Shown: positions 25,001-36,849, counted from the first letter of the stretch. The stretch is 64,000 nucleotides of DNA from Sphagnum compactum (GCA_965153455.1 OZ234494.1:434001-498000); one strand, 5' to 3'. Notes: generated by a model not told the origin, from the letters alone. Program-made: numbers and translations.

Positions 25001-27379
25001 CCTACAAGACACAGAACAACTGCAGATATGAAGATGAACCACATACTATGCAGAACCTTGATTGCTGCCTTCTCCATGATGGCATACTCAAAGACAGTAG
25101 AGAGCTGGAATCTAAGGAAGCAGTCAAAACCAGCATTCCACCCAAGCATAGGCATGGGAAATGTGTGTTGTAAGCTTGTGAAACTCATATACAGAAAACT
25201 GCACCAATGACCATTCAGAAAAGTGCACAGTTCCAAAAATGCCCAAGTAACAAAAAAATCAGCTAACCTGGAGTCATGCATATGGCACCACGGACCATCT
25301 TCCAGTCAGTATTGTTATCCCGAAAGTTCTTCTCAAATTCCCGCCAGCATGCCTGAAAGTGAAATAACACACAGCAACCCTCTGAACAGCTCAACTCTAT
25401 CCGCCTGCTGGATTCTTTAATACTTCGTGATCCATTGGAGCAGCGATCAGCAGTTAAGCCTCTACATAACCCTATCTCTTCATCAAATTCTTCAAGTCCA
25501 GCTCCAGACCCATGCCTTGCAAGAGATCGCAACTCTGCTTCCCGCTCCACCCTCTTATTCTCAACAAGCTCCTGGGCAAGCTCTGGTCCAAGTTTTTCAA
25601 ATGTGCTTCCAGCATCCAAATTCCCTCTACCTTTCCTCGGTTTCTCTTGATCTTCCAGCTCTTCAGTTTTGAGCTTTACATCATTCTGCATCTTCTGCTC
25701 CTGCTTCCACCATACATTGCCTCGCCTCTGCAAAATGGCAATTAGTTCCACAATGACCATCTAAGCGATCCCAGACAGGTAAAACCTTTGAAAATGCCAG
25801 AATGCTCAATCTTATATTTTTCATTCATAAATTGATAGACGATAATGCAAATTGTACTTCAAAAGACTACTGTACCTGCTCGTCTACAGGTTTTGGAGCT
25901 TTATATATTATTCTGTAGAGCAGATGTCTTGCAGGTGAGCATTTGTACTTGGACCTGAATGATTCAAAAGCCTGTCTCCAAGCTTCACAATCTCCTCGAC
26001 CTTCTCCCACCTCAAGACTAACTGTTCTCTCACCTTTGGACATACCAACAATTTTCTGTTTCTCTAAAACACGGTCTTTGTCTGCAACCTCCCGCATGCA
26101 AGCAGAGGAACTGGTTGGAAATCCTTCAGCTCCAGAACCTGGAGGTTCTTTCTGTCTCCTGGTTGCAATAGCACTCCTATTGACAAGAGAAAATGAGACC
26201 TACAGGTTCCCCATGCAGCAACCATTGAAAATAGATTTTCCAATTGACACAATTTCAGAGTCTGCGAGCAAGCTCAGTTTGTTTGTTTGTTTATGTCAAG
26301 TACAGACAGATCAGCCAATTAAAGTTTTGGGAGTTCTTGCACATGAACATCAAGAATAGAGTACCCTTAAAGGACCAGGAAAAACCAGCTCAAGCCCATC
26401 AGAAATGCTGGAAAGTTTGTTGGAAGTTTGGAAAAAAGAGGAAGAGCAAGTGCAGAATTTTAAATCTGTTGTCCATAGTGCCTCAGCATCTCATGACAAG
26501 TGTGATGCTACCTGAGGATTTAGGGTTTAGGCAAGCAGCAGTGACAATACATGCTCAAGATCCCTTCTCCTATGTCCAAAGCTCTGAGAAGGTGAAAGGG
26601 GATTCGCACCAATCCAAAGCCTTCTTATTCAAAAGCCCCCTCTTCAACGCTGCACATACATTGTGGAACTCGGTTGCTGATTTGTACTTCCTGGAGCATT
26701 TGTGAGCCTCGGAACCATAAGAATCGGCAAACATGCGTTCCTTCTGGTACTCGCTCTCCAACTCCTCAAGCTCCGGATCGGATCCAGGACAATCGCTCCA
26801 ACCGGAGGAGCCAGACTCCACACTGCTCCTCTCAAAGCCGTCGGACAAATCATGATCACGTTCCTTCTGAACGACGCACGATTCAGCAGTCTCAGCTTTA
26901 GACGACGACAGAATTTTCGCCAATTTGGAACTCTCCAAACGATTGACTGCAACCCTAGGAGTTGTACCGGCAGTAATACTCCGAGACCAATTCTTCGCAG
27001 CCTTAGATCGATTGGCAGATTCAGCAACAACAACATCATCATCCTCATCGTAATCACTGTCTCCGCTATCCGACGACTCCACCTCATGCTCCCGCCACAG
27101 CGAGGAGCAGTCCCGTGACTTGAAGTGCGACAAGAAACTGGATCTTATGGATTCACGACTAGTACTACTAGTACCGGGAGACGAAGACATGACAATGAGC
27201 TCTCCGCCCGACGGATTCCCGGGCCGCGTCCATCGACTGATAGCCGTAGTGCGCGACGATCCGTCTTCCTGCGGTATCCTGATGACGGCGTGCACCACGC
27301 GCGGCATGTCGGCTTCCCGCTGCCTCTCTCCTCTTCTTCTGTCTGAACCACCATCAGCCTGGTGAAGAATGTCGTCCAT
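16027..27379 (-). CDS. Large unrecognised multi-exon protein (~1570 aa)
   Basis: I do not recognise this protein. Inferred exons, high to low: 27379-26610, 26176-25876, 25727-25268, 24941-24895, 24701-24615, 24201-23857, 23553-23425, 22908-22729, 22582-22475, 22003-21908, 21124-21061, 20853-19892, 19591-19561, 19237-19087 (weak donor), 18400-18061, 17659-17237, 16628-16415, then a few bases to a stop near 16027. All phases agree. The N-terminus is Ser/Asp/Glu-rich. Exons 2-4 look like the ordered core, with AWRQAFESFRSKYKCSPARH, WWKQEQKMQ, then WREFEKNF and DWKMVRGAICMTP leading to DCPGKLIKVQTRESK. Exon 5 is basic (VEEVKKEKK). Exon 6 holds two tandem copies of a segment of about 50 residues. 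The rest is Ser/Thr/Pro-rich and likely disordered. No membrane segment or catalytic motif was seen. A nuclear scaffold is only a guess. The last exon and the 19087/18400 junction are the weakest parts. Confidence 0.72.
23857..24201 (-). repeat. Internal coding duplication in exon 6
   Basis: The exon encodes two adjacent copies of a segment of about 50 residues. Each begins STSAEIAEQ and ends NVAPICD, with matched blocks such as SFERRGGIEPATLSNAST and SFERVGCIESATLSNAST. The two copies are diverged but align without gaps over most of their length, so the exon grew by an in-frame tandem duplication. The reading frame is intact through both copies, which supports this being real coding sequence. 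Confidence 0.85.
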
Positions 27380-27720
27380 GTGGATATCGCCGATTGTTGT
27401 CGCCAGCGCTGCTAGTTCCTATTCTCCGCCTGCTGATGATACCGTAGCTGCTAGTTCCTATTCTCCGCCTGCTGATGATACCGTAGCTGCTAGTTCTCTC
27501 TCACATGCTGCCGCTAGTTCCTATTCTCCACTCTGCTGCCGATCATGCCGCCGCGTTTGCGACGAGACCTGGCGAAGCTCGCATTCATGAAAACGACAGC
27601 GAGCAATTGGAGAAGCGAGCGAAGTACGTCCGCCACGGAGCTTTGCCTTTCTCTCTCGCCCTCTCTCTCGCTCTCGTGGCTCTGCCCGTTTTCTTTGGTC
27701 TGCCCGAAGGGAAGAGACCG
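27380..27720 (-). promoter_or_regulatory. 5' leader/promoter of the large minus-strand gene
   Basis: Immediately upstream of the ATG at 27379 lies a 39-bp direct repeat (about 27408-27500, unit beginning GCTGCTAGTTCCTATTCTCC, two full copies and partial ones). It is followed by a pyrimidine-rich tract at about 27645-27690, which is GA-rich on the transcribed strand. Such GA tracts are common in plant leaders. No TATA box is obvious. Confidence 0.5.
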
Positions 27721-28085
27721 AAGTGGCGATCATCCATAGGAAGATTTAGCCGAATTTGGCGATCATCCATTTTGTGATGTACCCAAAGTGGGGATCATCC
27801 ATAGGAAGATTTAGCCGAATTTGGCGATCATCCATTTTGTGATGTACCCAAAGTGGGGATCATCCATAGGAAGATTTAGCCGAATTTGGCGATCATCCAT
27901 TTTGTGCTGTTCCCAAGGGGGGGATCATCCATAGGAAGATTTAGCTGAATTTGGTGATCATCCATGTTGTGTTGTACCCAAAGGGGCATGGTCATCCGTA
28001 GGAAGATTTAGCTGAATTTGGGGATCATCCATTTTTTGAGATGTAGCCAAATTGGCAATCATCCTAGGAAGATTTAGCCAAATTT
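27721..28085. repeat. 65-bp tandem satellite, about 5.5 copies
   Basis: The unit contains GATCATCCATAGGAAGATTT and AGCCGAATTTGGCGATCATC. It repeats at exact 65-bp spacing (27721, 27786, 27851, 27916, 27981), and copies decay towards the right end. The first three copies are nearly identical, so the expansion is recent. It begins about 340 bp upstream of the large minus-strand gene. The decayed right end and the DNA after it (to about 28330) resemble 59120-59420, so the satellite grew from part of a dispersed repeat. Confidence 0.9.
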
Positions 28086-30294
28086 GGCTACAAGCTGAAT
28101 ATGAAAGTAAACTTTTAAAAAAACATCTTCCTATATTTTGGCTACCTACTTGAACCATGTATAGAAATATTGGAATTTTTTTCTTACATTTTGGTCAAAT
28201 TTCTGGCCATTGAAGATCTGAAAAAAAACACTTGATTTGATCACTTTTAATTTTTAATTTATATTTTTGGCTGCATTTTGCCTTTTTTTTGTTTTGATAT
28301 ATATAGGTATTTCCTATTATGTTCACACCAATTTTTTTCTTTTATGGAAAACCATAGGCTTGATTTTTTTTAAAATAAAGACCGACTTCTCATGATGTTG
28401 CATGGGATGCATTTGTATTTATCTTAAAAGATGCAGGATTTCATTTTACATGAATAAAACCCTAATGATGTGGTATTGTCCATGTAGGCATTATCATTCA
28501 AAGTTATGCCCATGTAATTAAATTTGCATGTGGTAAAATCTTTCAAATATGAAGATTCCTATATCAACCATCGCACATGTGTTATTAATCCAAATATAAT
28601 AATTACCATTTTTTCATAGACACATTTCTATCGCTCTTTACTTGGGAATCAATTGAACTAATTACAACTAGTGGGTACCTGTGACCTTTGGACACTATGA
28701 AGTCCTCCGGTTTCTTTAAACCAAGAGAGACACACACAAAGGCGCAAAGCAGCTATTCTTTATTTTATTTTATTTATTTTTTGTGACGAAAATTCGTTGA
28801 AAAGTCCCCCATGAAAACATAGATGGTGAAGCGAGCATTTTGGAAAATTTTCAAAAAAAAAAAAAAATCGTCACATTTTGAAGAGGGGAAAAAAAAGAGT
28901 TTCCTGCATGATCACTTTATCTAAAATCCATTACATGTTCCAGCGCCAAGTGCGGCTCATTTCGGGACCTCATTTCTGTCATCTGAGGGGTTGCAGAATC
29001 GACCTCGCAAAGACTGTTAACAGGTCGAAATGGACAGGTTCAGACAGACACACTGACAAACCAAGTGAATTAATATATAGGATTTAGAATTGTCCAAAGA
29101 ACGACTTATGAAACCTAAAGTTGTTCTATCTAACCCTAATCCAAAATGAATCATTATTAGTAAGTATAGAGTGAAATTTTTTTTGTTGTCTTGAACAATT
29201 TTTGTGTTTTGATTTTTTCTTAAATCCACTTCTAATACATTCACTTTCATCAATTTCACTATGTTTGACTCCCATATGCACACAACCCATGAGTAAAAAA
29301 TAAACTCTCACGATAAAATCTTTTGAAAACCATTGCAAACCTTCCAACACAACACCCACAAATTATTGCACTTGACACAAAAAAAATAAAAAATGAATGT
29401 ACAAAACCTTATTGTTTTTGTAGCAAGCATATATTTTCACTATATTTCTTTTTTTTTTGTTATTACACACAAATGTTATGAGAGCGCACAACAAGAACAC
29501 AAACCCTAAAACCATAAAAAAAAGATCAACATGTTTTCCTTCTCTCACATGAAACTACAAACACAAAAAATGTCAAGCTCTATGTCTCTCTTTCTCTTTC
29601 CAACAACATAAAAAGTTCCAAACATACTATACCTACTCTCACATAAAGAGCTTAAGCACTAAACATAGGAAGAATCAAACCTTGCGAAAACTTCATTCTA
29701 ATGCAATTAGTCCATTGAACGATTTTCCTTGATGTTCTATGGCTATGGTCTTAAAAGTTTGGATCTTTGTTTGTGTGATCTTTGTGTTTGTATTCACATT
29801 ATATCTACCCTTTCCCTTCACTTTGTTGCTTGAAAATCATCACCTCTCAATATTCTTCGACTTTGCAGCTTGATTTTTTCTTTTGTTGCATTCACAACCA
29901 CCTCATTTTCAACACTTGATTTAGACCTATTATTATGGGACCTTGGTTGACATCTCAAAAAAGGAATACTGTGATTAATTATGGATACATGAAATTTTGT
30001 TTGCTTTCATAAGTTGCCTCCACAACGAAATACCCAACAATTATTTTTATTGTTTGGTTCATTGGTTGGTGAACTTGGGAAAACAATAGTGATGATTCCA
30101 AAAAAATGGTTTTTGAATCATGCATTAGAGTCATTGAATTTTTGAATAGAATTGGATGACTACTGTAAGAACAATGTGTTCATTGCAAACAATGGCTTCT
30201 TATAAATGTTTTGTCACAAACTTGAAATTCTTTCTTACAAATCTTTTATGATGAAAAATTTGGTAATCTTACACACTGGCATCCAATGCTTTTT
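28086..30294. other. AT-rich intergenic region, no gene seen
   Basis: The first 250 bases belong to a dispersed repeat shared with 59120-59420. The remainder is AT-rich with poly-A runs and no open frame of coding quality. Confidence 0.5.
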
Positions 30295-30303
30295 CATTTG
30301 AGG

Positions 30304-30340
30304 GGCTGGAGTGAACCAGCAGCCACCAATGGACCAGTTG
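30304..30340 (+). repeat. Left terminal inverted repeat
   Basis: Begins GGCTGGAGTGAACC and matches the inverted right end at 38119-38155 at 32 of 37 positions. It is flanked outside by the target duplication CATTTGAGG at 30295-30303. Confidence 0.85.
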
Positions 30341-30689
30341 AGGATGAGCCCGTTGAAGCCATTTTGCGGATGACCAAAAATCCCATCCTCCCTTCCCGCA
30401 TGTTTTTTTTTTTCCACCTCTTCTCTACCCCAAAATTTTCCCCCCTCCTACCTACCACCTTCCTCCCCCTTCCTACCTACCACCTACCACCCCCTCCCCC
30501 CCTCACTCCATCGCCAGAACTCTAGAGCCGTCAAGCGAGAGTGAGCTTGGAGCTGGAGCTGGAGCTATTGGAGCCGGGGAGTTGTGGCTGGAGCTGGAGC
30601 GAAACCCACGCGGGACCTAGGTAAGCATCTTTTCTTTTTTCTTGTTTGTTTGTTTTGTTTGTTTTTCTTTGCGTTGTAAGGAAAAACAA

Positions 30690-31460
30690 GAAGAAGAAGG
30701 CGACGGCAGCTTTGCTGCCGTCGCCTCGTTCTTTCTCTTGTGGAGCTGCACTACACCAGCTCAACGTAGCGAAAAAGGCGACCCCTGCTTCTTCCTCTTC
30801 TGGAGCTATGCTCCAACGCAGCATAGCGAAGAAGGCGACGACAGCGTTGCTACCATCGCCTTCTTCTTCTTTTTGCAGCGCAAGAAGGCGCAAAGACGAA
30901 GGTGACGACAGCGCTGCCGTCGCCTTCTTCTTCCTCTTGTGAAGCTGCGCTGCAACGCAGCGCAACGAAGAAGGCGATGGCAACCACGTCGTTGCCTTCT
31001 TCTTCTTCTTTTGCTGTGCTGCAGCGCAGTGCAGCAAAGAAGGCGACGACAACAACGATGCCGTCGCCTTTTTCTTCTTCTTTTTTTGCTCCGTTGTAGT
31101 GCAGCACAACGTTGCCGTCGCCTTTTTCTTCTTGTTTTGTTGCGCTGCATTGCAACGCAGCCAAGAAAGCGACGGCAGCAATGCTATCGCCTTCTTCCTT
31201 TTTTTTTTTTGCTGCACAAGAAGGCGCAAAGAAGAAGGCGACGACAACAATTGCTCAGCAAAGCTGCATCTAATGCGTAAAGCTGCTCTCGTCTTCCTCT
31301 TCTTTTTTTTCCGTATAGCATAACAAAGAAGACAGCAACTTTGTATTGAAGAAAAAGAAGACGACAGCTGCCGCCACCTTCTTCGATGGCTTTGCTGCAA
31401 GGAAATGGCGACCTCCGCCTTTCTTTTGTGGTTTTGTTGTGAAGAAGGTGACGGTAGCAA
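30690..31460. repeat. Array of about ten imperfect palindromes (GAAGGCGACG/CGTCGCCTTC)
   Basis: The motif GAAGAAGGCGACGRCAGC alternates with its complement GCTGYCGTCGCCTTCTTC, so each unit of about 60-110 bp can fold on itself. An example is the perfect 12-bp stem AGGCGACGGCAG (30698-30709) with CTGCCGTCGCCT (30715-30726). Another is the 11-bp stem 30828-30838 with 30856-30866. Units are spaced by linkers rich in GCTGCGCTGCAACGC. Long open frames exist on both strands because the repeat rarely makes stops. They give lysine/arginine/alanine-rich nonsense and are not called genes. Confidence 0.85.
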
Positions 31461-31582
31461 TGTCGTCACCTTCCTCTATGGTGGCGGTTTTTTTTTTTTT
31501 TTTGTTGGTGCTTATGGTTTAGTTCATTAGAATTAACATTTAATAGTAAATGGTGGTTTTTTGTTTAGGGTTGGAGGTTGTA

Positions 31583-33064
31583 ATGGTTAGGGGAAGAAGA
31601 CTGAAGAAAAGCGGTGGTGGTGAGTTGGAAGTCAATAAGCAAAATGTTGCTCGTCAGATGAGGCAATTGTTGTGCCAAATGTTGCTGCAGGAGATGAGGC
31701 AGTTGTTGAGCCACATGTTGTTGCATTAGATGCGACAATTGTTGAGAAAAATATTGTTGCATCAGATGCAGCAATTGCTCAGCAAAATGTTGCTGCATCA
31801 AATGAAACAATTGGTGACCTAAGTGTTGTTGCATCAGATCAGCCAATTGGTGAGCAAAATGGTGCTCTATCATAATCGAAACACAAGGATGACAATTTGG
31901 TATAGATTATTTTAGAATTTATGGACATTAGATTAAATACATATTAAAAAAATTGTACAAGTGTCTTGAAGTTTAATTATATCCGCACCATCATTTGTTG
32001 GAAGGTGTAGGATTTTTTTTGTCAAAATTTTTCTATTGCAATACCTGAAAACAATTCATGTTTATAGGAGTAGTATGTGATTATGTGATTTTATGTTTTA
32101 TAATACCTGCATTTTATTTTTTGAACTCTCATTTTTTGGTTTAGGTCAAAACTTGAATCTGACCAGGCTCCTTAGCCACTTGCACTTCTTTTGTCCACCT
32201 AATTTGGCTCGGAAAGACAAAGAATGGACGAAGGTTGGGTCGCTATGGAAATGCAAAGTTGGCACTTGCACTGTCGCATATTGTGCCAAATGGTTGTTGA
32301 CCAAGCATTTGAAGGAGGTGCATGGCTTGGTGGCAGAAAAGGCCAAACTTGGGAGGCCTTAAACTTTTGCAGGAGGTCCTCAACATTAAGACCATGCCAA
32401 AATGAATGCTTGCATCTTAGGAAATGCAATGGCTGTGCAAAGGCGGAATGATCAAAAGGTTGCTAGTCGCGCTCGTGCCAAAGCACAGCGCAAATGGAAT
32501 CACCTGGTAGCTGTTGCAAAACAGTGTCCACCATTCCCAAAACCAGCTTTGGTCAAATTAACTTCAAAGCAATTGTCAAAGGTGTTGGGCCTCAATGCCT
32601 GGGGCGTGGGCAATGTGCTTTGAGATGCAACATCACGGATGGAGAAGGATGAAGATTTATAAGGGATGATTCGATCTACCCATTGTGTATATGCACGACA
32701 ATTGAAGACGGCATGGGATGTCAAAAATTGGATCGAGAATCCAGTAAAACAAGTCGGACAAAACAGTTGGCAGATGTTTTAGATTTTCATGAATCTAGAT
32801 TGATTCATGGAAGGTAAGAAACAATAATAAGCAATGTTTATTGTTTTTTTATTGCATTTCATCCAAGGTGTGTTAGGGTTTAATTTGGTGGTTTTTGGGT
32901 GTTTATAAGGTTCAGGATCAAACACAGGAAGAGTTTGTTGCAAATGCAGTTTAGGTTGAGATGTAACGCCGCCATTTTTACACTGATCGTCATGCAGCAA
33001 AGGCTGCAAATGCAGCAGTTGCATACCGAGCTAAACATGGGATTGTAGATACTGATATGGGTTA
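31583..33064 (+). pseudogene. Broken C2H2 zinc-finger gene inside the TIR element
   Basis: Three apparent exons can be followed. The first (about 31583-31890) starts MVRGRRLKKSGGG and runs into a 36-bp minisatellite, where one base is missing in the first copy and shifts the frame. The second (about 32145-32815) has a single finger, WKCKVGTCTVAYC with LTKHLKEVH (Cys-x4-Cys, His-x4-His). It then passes through a frame change to NDQKVASRARAKAQRKW, KQCPPFPKPALVKLTSKQL and LGLNAWGVGNV, followed by stops. The third (about 32908-33061) encodes DRHAAKAANAAVAYRAKHG. Stops and shifts show decay. The basic, one-finger layout suggests a DNA-binding protein of the element or a captured gene; no known transposase domain is visible. 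Confidence 0.65.
31646..31860 (+). repeat. 36-bp coding minisatellite, six copies
   Basis: Six units start at 31646 (35 bp, one base short), 31681, 31717, 31753, 31789 and 31825. Each encodes a 12-residue unit of the pattern V-A-S-D-x-x-I-x-x-x-N-V (for example IVASDAAIAQQN). The unit length is a multiple of three and the last five copies keep one frame, so the array expanded while it was still translated. Confidence 0.9.
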
Positions 33065-33480
33065 GGGTTTCACTCTATATAGTTAGTTAGGTTTTGTAGC
33101 CCTTTTATTTTTTGGACTACCCAATTTTGAATTTCGCTCCTTTGATATGTTATAGAGAACCAACGCTTTTTTTTCATTGGGTTCTTTAATATTTTTCATG
33201 CACCCATTTTTGTACATCTTTTATCAATTTCAGAGTATCTTCTACTCACACTTGTTTTATGGGTATATGGTTAATCATATATGTCTTCTTTGTCATAATT
33301 TTCTTAGTACTTGAGATGTAAGAATCAAACCAAAGATTAAAATGAACATTGTGCAATACTTTACATCTAATATAAGGACTCACATCACCTAAAGACTTTT
33401 AATACAATACACACATTTAAAACATATAATACCTACATCATTTTCTATTATAAATTCCATAAGGAGATTTTCAAATATGC
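33065..33480. other. AT-rich interior of the TIR element, no gene
   Basis: No coding signal is seen. From here to about 37000 a loosely repeated phrase, GGTATTGCATTTAGGGT, recurs many times (for example 33858, 33940, 34020 and 36301), which links the separate tandem arrays as one divergent family. Confidence 0.5.
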
Positions 33481-33745
33481 AATACCTGCATATAAGTCCT
33501 AAAATAGTTGTAGGCATTTTGCATTCATTGCAATACCCGCATATAAGTCCCATAATAGCCGCTGGTATTTTGCATTCATTGTAATACCCTCATATAAGTC
33601 CCACAATAGCCGCTGGCATTTTGCATTCCTTGCAATACCCGCATATAGTTTCCATAATAACCGTTGGTTTTTTTTTACATCTTTTGCAATACCCCGCATA
33701 TAGGTCCCATAATAGTTGCTGGGTTTTTACATTCATTGCAAAACT
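33481..33745. repeat. 51-bp tandem repeat, five copies
   Basis: Units begin AATACCYGCATATAAGTCC and start at 33481, 33532, 33583, about 33634 and about 33690. On the minus strand the first copies stay open and encode a 17-residue repeat containing QRLLWDLYAGIAMNAKC. A 51-bp period preserves frame, but no start context or flanking coding sequence supports a real gene. Confidence 0.85.
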
Positions 33746-36280
33746 TACATTTTGTCATAAAATTGATTCATATATAATAATTAATTTAGGTATATAAAAA
33801 GACATATTTTGGGTACCCAGAGCACTTATTAGTTATTTTGAAATGACGTTACATGTGGGTATTGCATTTAAGGTTTAGGGTCTTCACATAAGGTTAGCCT
33901 TAATCACCTATGGATTATTTCAGTATGAACTTGCATGTAGGTATTGCATCTAGGCCTTGGTCTTCATTCAAAGGCACACTCAAACTACATATTGGGTATT
34001 TCAAAGCAACCTTACATGTGGGTATTACATTTAAGGTTACCTTTTCGTTGTAGGTTTTACCTTATCCACCTATGGGTTATTTTGAAATGAACTTGAATAT
34101 GGCTATTGCATTTAGGGTTAAGGTTTTGTATAATTTTGCAATATCCACACACGTACTTACTTTCACCATTTACAAATTTAGCCTTAATGTTTTTAATAAT
34201 TAAATAAGATTTGTAACAAAACACAAAATAAGGTATGTCTCTTACCATTTGTTAATCTCCAAGCTGATCTCTTTCAATTTCTTTAAAATTATGTATTGCA
34301 TTGTTTTACATATAAAATTCCCCCTATAATGCACCGTAGACTTATTTTATTTACTATGAACTTGTAAAAAAAATGTCAATTAATTTAGGGTTTCCCAAAC
34401 TTTAAATTTGATTCATATTCCAATAGTATATACTTATAACAATTATATGGAAAAATAAGCTTTCTTTTTAATAAATGTTTTTAGTTCAAATTTAGAATGT
34501 TATAATACAATAAGGATTAGACATTAAACTGTCATAAATGCTTACTAGGCTTACGTGGCCTAGGCTAGTATATACATATATAACTAGTATGTTAACTTAA
34601 TAAACTCAACCACCTTCAATACCTACATAGACCATCTAAGATATTAACCTAGAAAGCCTACATTAATGAATAAACTACATAATAGGCCTATATTACCTAG
34701 GTAGCATATTAGGTAATTAATTAGGTTACTTAACAAATAGCTTATTAACCTATTACTCATGATTAGGCTAGGTTGTTTAGTTTGGTCAATGTCGACACTT
34801 TAGTCAATCTAACAACCTTAGGTTTGAACTTTTGTTGAAGCTAATAATTTGTCAAGCCTATAGATTCTTACTTGTTTTTTTATGAACACTATTGTGTTTT
34901 TTGATAGTCAAGTCATGTTTCAACTTTTGAAGGTGTCGAAAACATTACATAAAAATTTGGCCCTCACAAAGCTTTTAAAATCCACACAAACTCTAGTATG
35001 ATGTCTAAGAGCTTATGAACATTTTCATACCTAGCTATTAATCTTTTGGAATTTTTAAATTCACATTAAAAACGAAGTTCATTAGAAATAATTGCAATAT
35101 ACGCAACCAAATATATCAATTTTTATTTTATTATAAATGAATGTGAAAATATTATAAGTATTGAAATGGATCAATAGTATAATTCCATAATATCATTATT
35201 TATATATTAGGTGTTATAAATAACAATATATTTGGACCAATATTTAAACCAATATTATACATCATAGAAAATAAAGTTTACATAAGGACTTGTGTTGTAT
35301 ATCTATAAAATATAAAATATTTTTGACCCACTATATGATTATTTTAACTAAAAAATTATTTACTATATATAAAAAAATATAAAATAAAATTTCAATTAAA
35401 CATAAGATTAATATATGGGAGAGATCATTTTTATTATTATGTGAAATAGAAAAAAAAAAGTAGAAAATTATGTGCTTTGATTTTTTTAAAAACATAATTT
35501 AAAATCTTATTAAATTAAAGACTTTATATTTATGTTTTTAGTATGCGTATACAACTTTGAAAGGGAAAAAAAAACATGAACATCTTTGAAAAGCATTTAA
35601 GCTTGAACTTTTTATTTTTTGATCTTGACAAACTTTGTATTGCATTTAGGGTTGGGTTTTCACATAAAATTTACTTCTTACCTTTGTGTGATAACTCCAA
35701 CCTAATTTTCCCAATCTCTTTGAAGAAAATATAGAATGAAATTATATTGTTTCACATATGTCTAAACCCTAAAAATTTCCCCCCAATTTAATATAAAATA
35801 TATATGATAACTAATGAATTATCAACAAAATTTGTCATATAATTAAATAATTAATAGACCATTATTTCAGATAATTTAGATGATTAATTATCAAGAATTT
35901 AATAATCATTTATTTATTTAAAATAATTAACTAATCATTTGGCTTAAGTTTATTTACTTGAAAAAAAGTTGGATCTAATCATATTAATTAATTTGATATT
36001 TGATTGATTAACTTTAGTATATTTTGTTTTAATAAGTTATTGAAATCACTATTTAAGATAGTTATTCCATGTTATAGATTGCAAGTTCAACTTTTTCACG
36101 AAAAATTCTTACACCAAGATAAGCTCGATCAGAATTTTCATTGTACTATTTATTCTACAAACAATACAACGTTTTTTCAAATTCATGAAAAAAAGTAAAA
36201 ATCATGGAATTTCTAATCAACAACCTCAACCTCTATACACACATTTGTTAGCATATGATTTTGAAATTAACTAATTATTT
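33746..36280. other. Very AT-rich DNA, no gene seen
   Basis: Long A/T runs, scattered GGTATTGCATTTAGGGT-like phrases and CCTAGGTA/TACCTAGG-type motifs around 34550-34760. There are no open frames of coding quality. Confidence 0.5.
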
Positions 36281-36281
36281 T

Positions 36282-36720
36282 AGAGTGACCCCAAATGCAG
36301 GTATTGCATTTAGGGTAGGATTTTCATATAAAACCTTAAACCCCACATGCGTACTTTCGGAGTGACCCAAAATGCAGGTATTGCATTTGAGGTAGGATCT
36401 TCATATAAAGAAAGCTTAAACCCCACATGCGTACTTTCGGAGTGACCCAAAATGCAGGTATTGCATTTAGGGTAGGATCTTCATATAAAGCCTTAAACCC
36501 CACATGAGTACTTTCGGAGTGACCCACAATGCAGGTATTACATTTAGGGTAGGATCTTCATATAAAAAAAACTTAAACCCCACATGCGTACTTTCGGAGT
36601 GACCCAAAATGCAGATATTGCATTTAGGGTAAAATCTTCATATAAAGAAAGCTTAAACACTACATGCGTCCTTTCGGAGTGACCTAAAGTGCAGGTATTG
36701 CATTTAGGGTTGGGTTATTT
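36282..36720. repeat. About 80-bp tandem repeat, six copies
   Basis: The landmark CGGAGTGACCC recurs at 36358, 36438, 36515 and 36595, and CGGAGTGACCT at 36675 (spacing 80, 77, 80, 80). A diverged copy precedes the first. Each unit also contains GCAGGTATTGCATTTAGGGT and AAACCCCACATGCGTACTTT. Copies are very similar, so the expansion is recent. Confidence 0.9.
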
Positions 36721-36849
36721 CAAAGTGACTTTGCATATGCATATTGTGTTTAGGGCTAGGTCTTCACTTAAGGGTATCCAAACCATTTAGATGGGTTTTT
36801 TTGAAACGTGGGTATTGCACTTAGGCTTGTTTTTTCATTCAACTTGAAA

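Noticed and set aside
25309-25379. Possible intron within exon 3 of the large gene (TTTCACTTTCAG acceptor)
   Set aside because: The only upstream donor would make an intron of about 28 bases, too short; the frame reads through cleanly.
30531-31469. 312-residue minus-strand open frame and overlapping plus-strand frames
   Set aside because: All fall in the palindrome array. Openness comes from stop-poor GAAGGCGACG repeats, and the products are basic low-complexity sequence with no domain.
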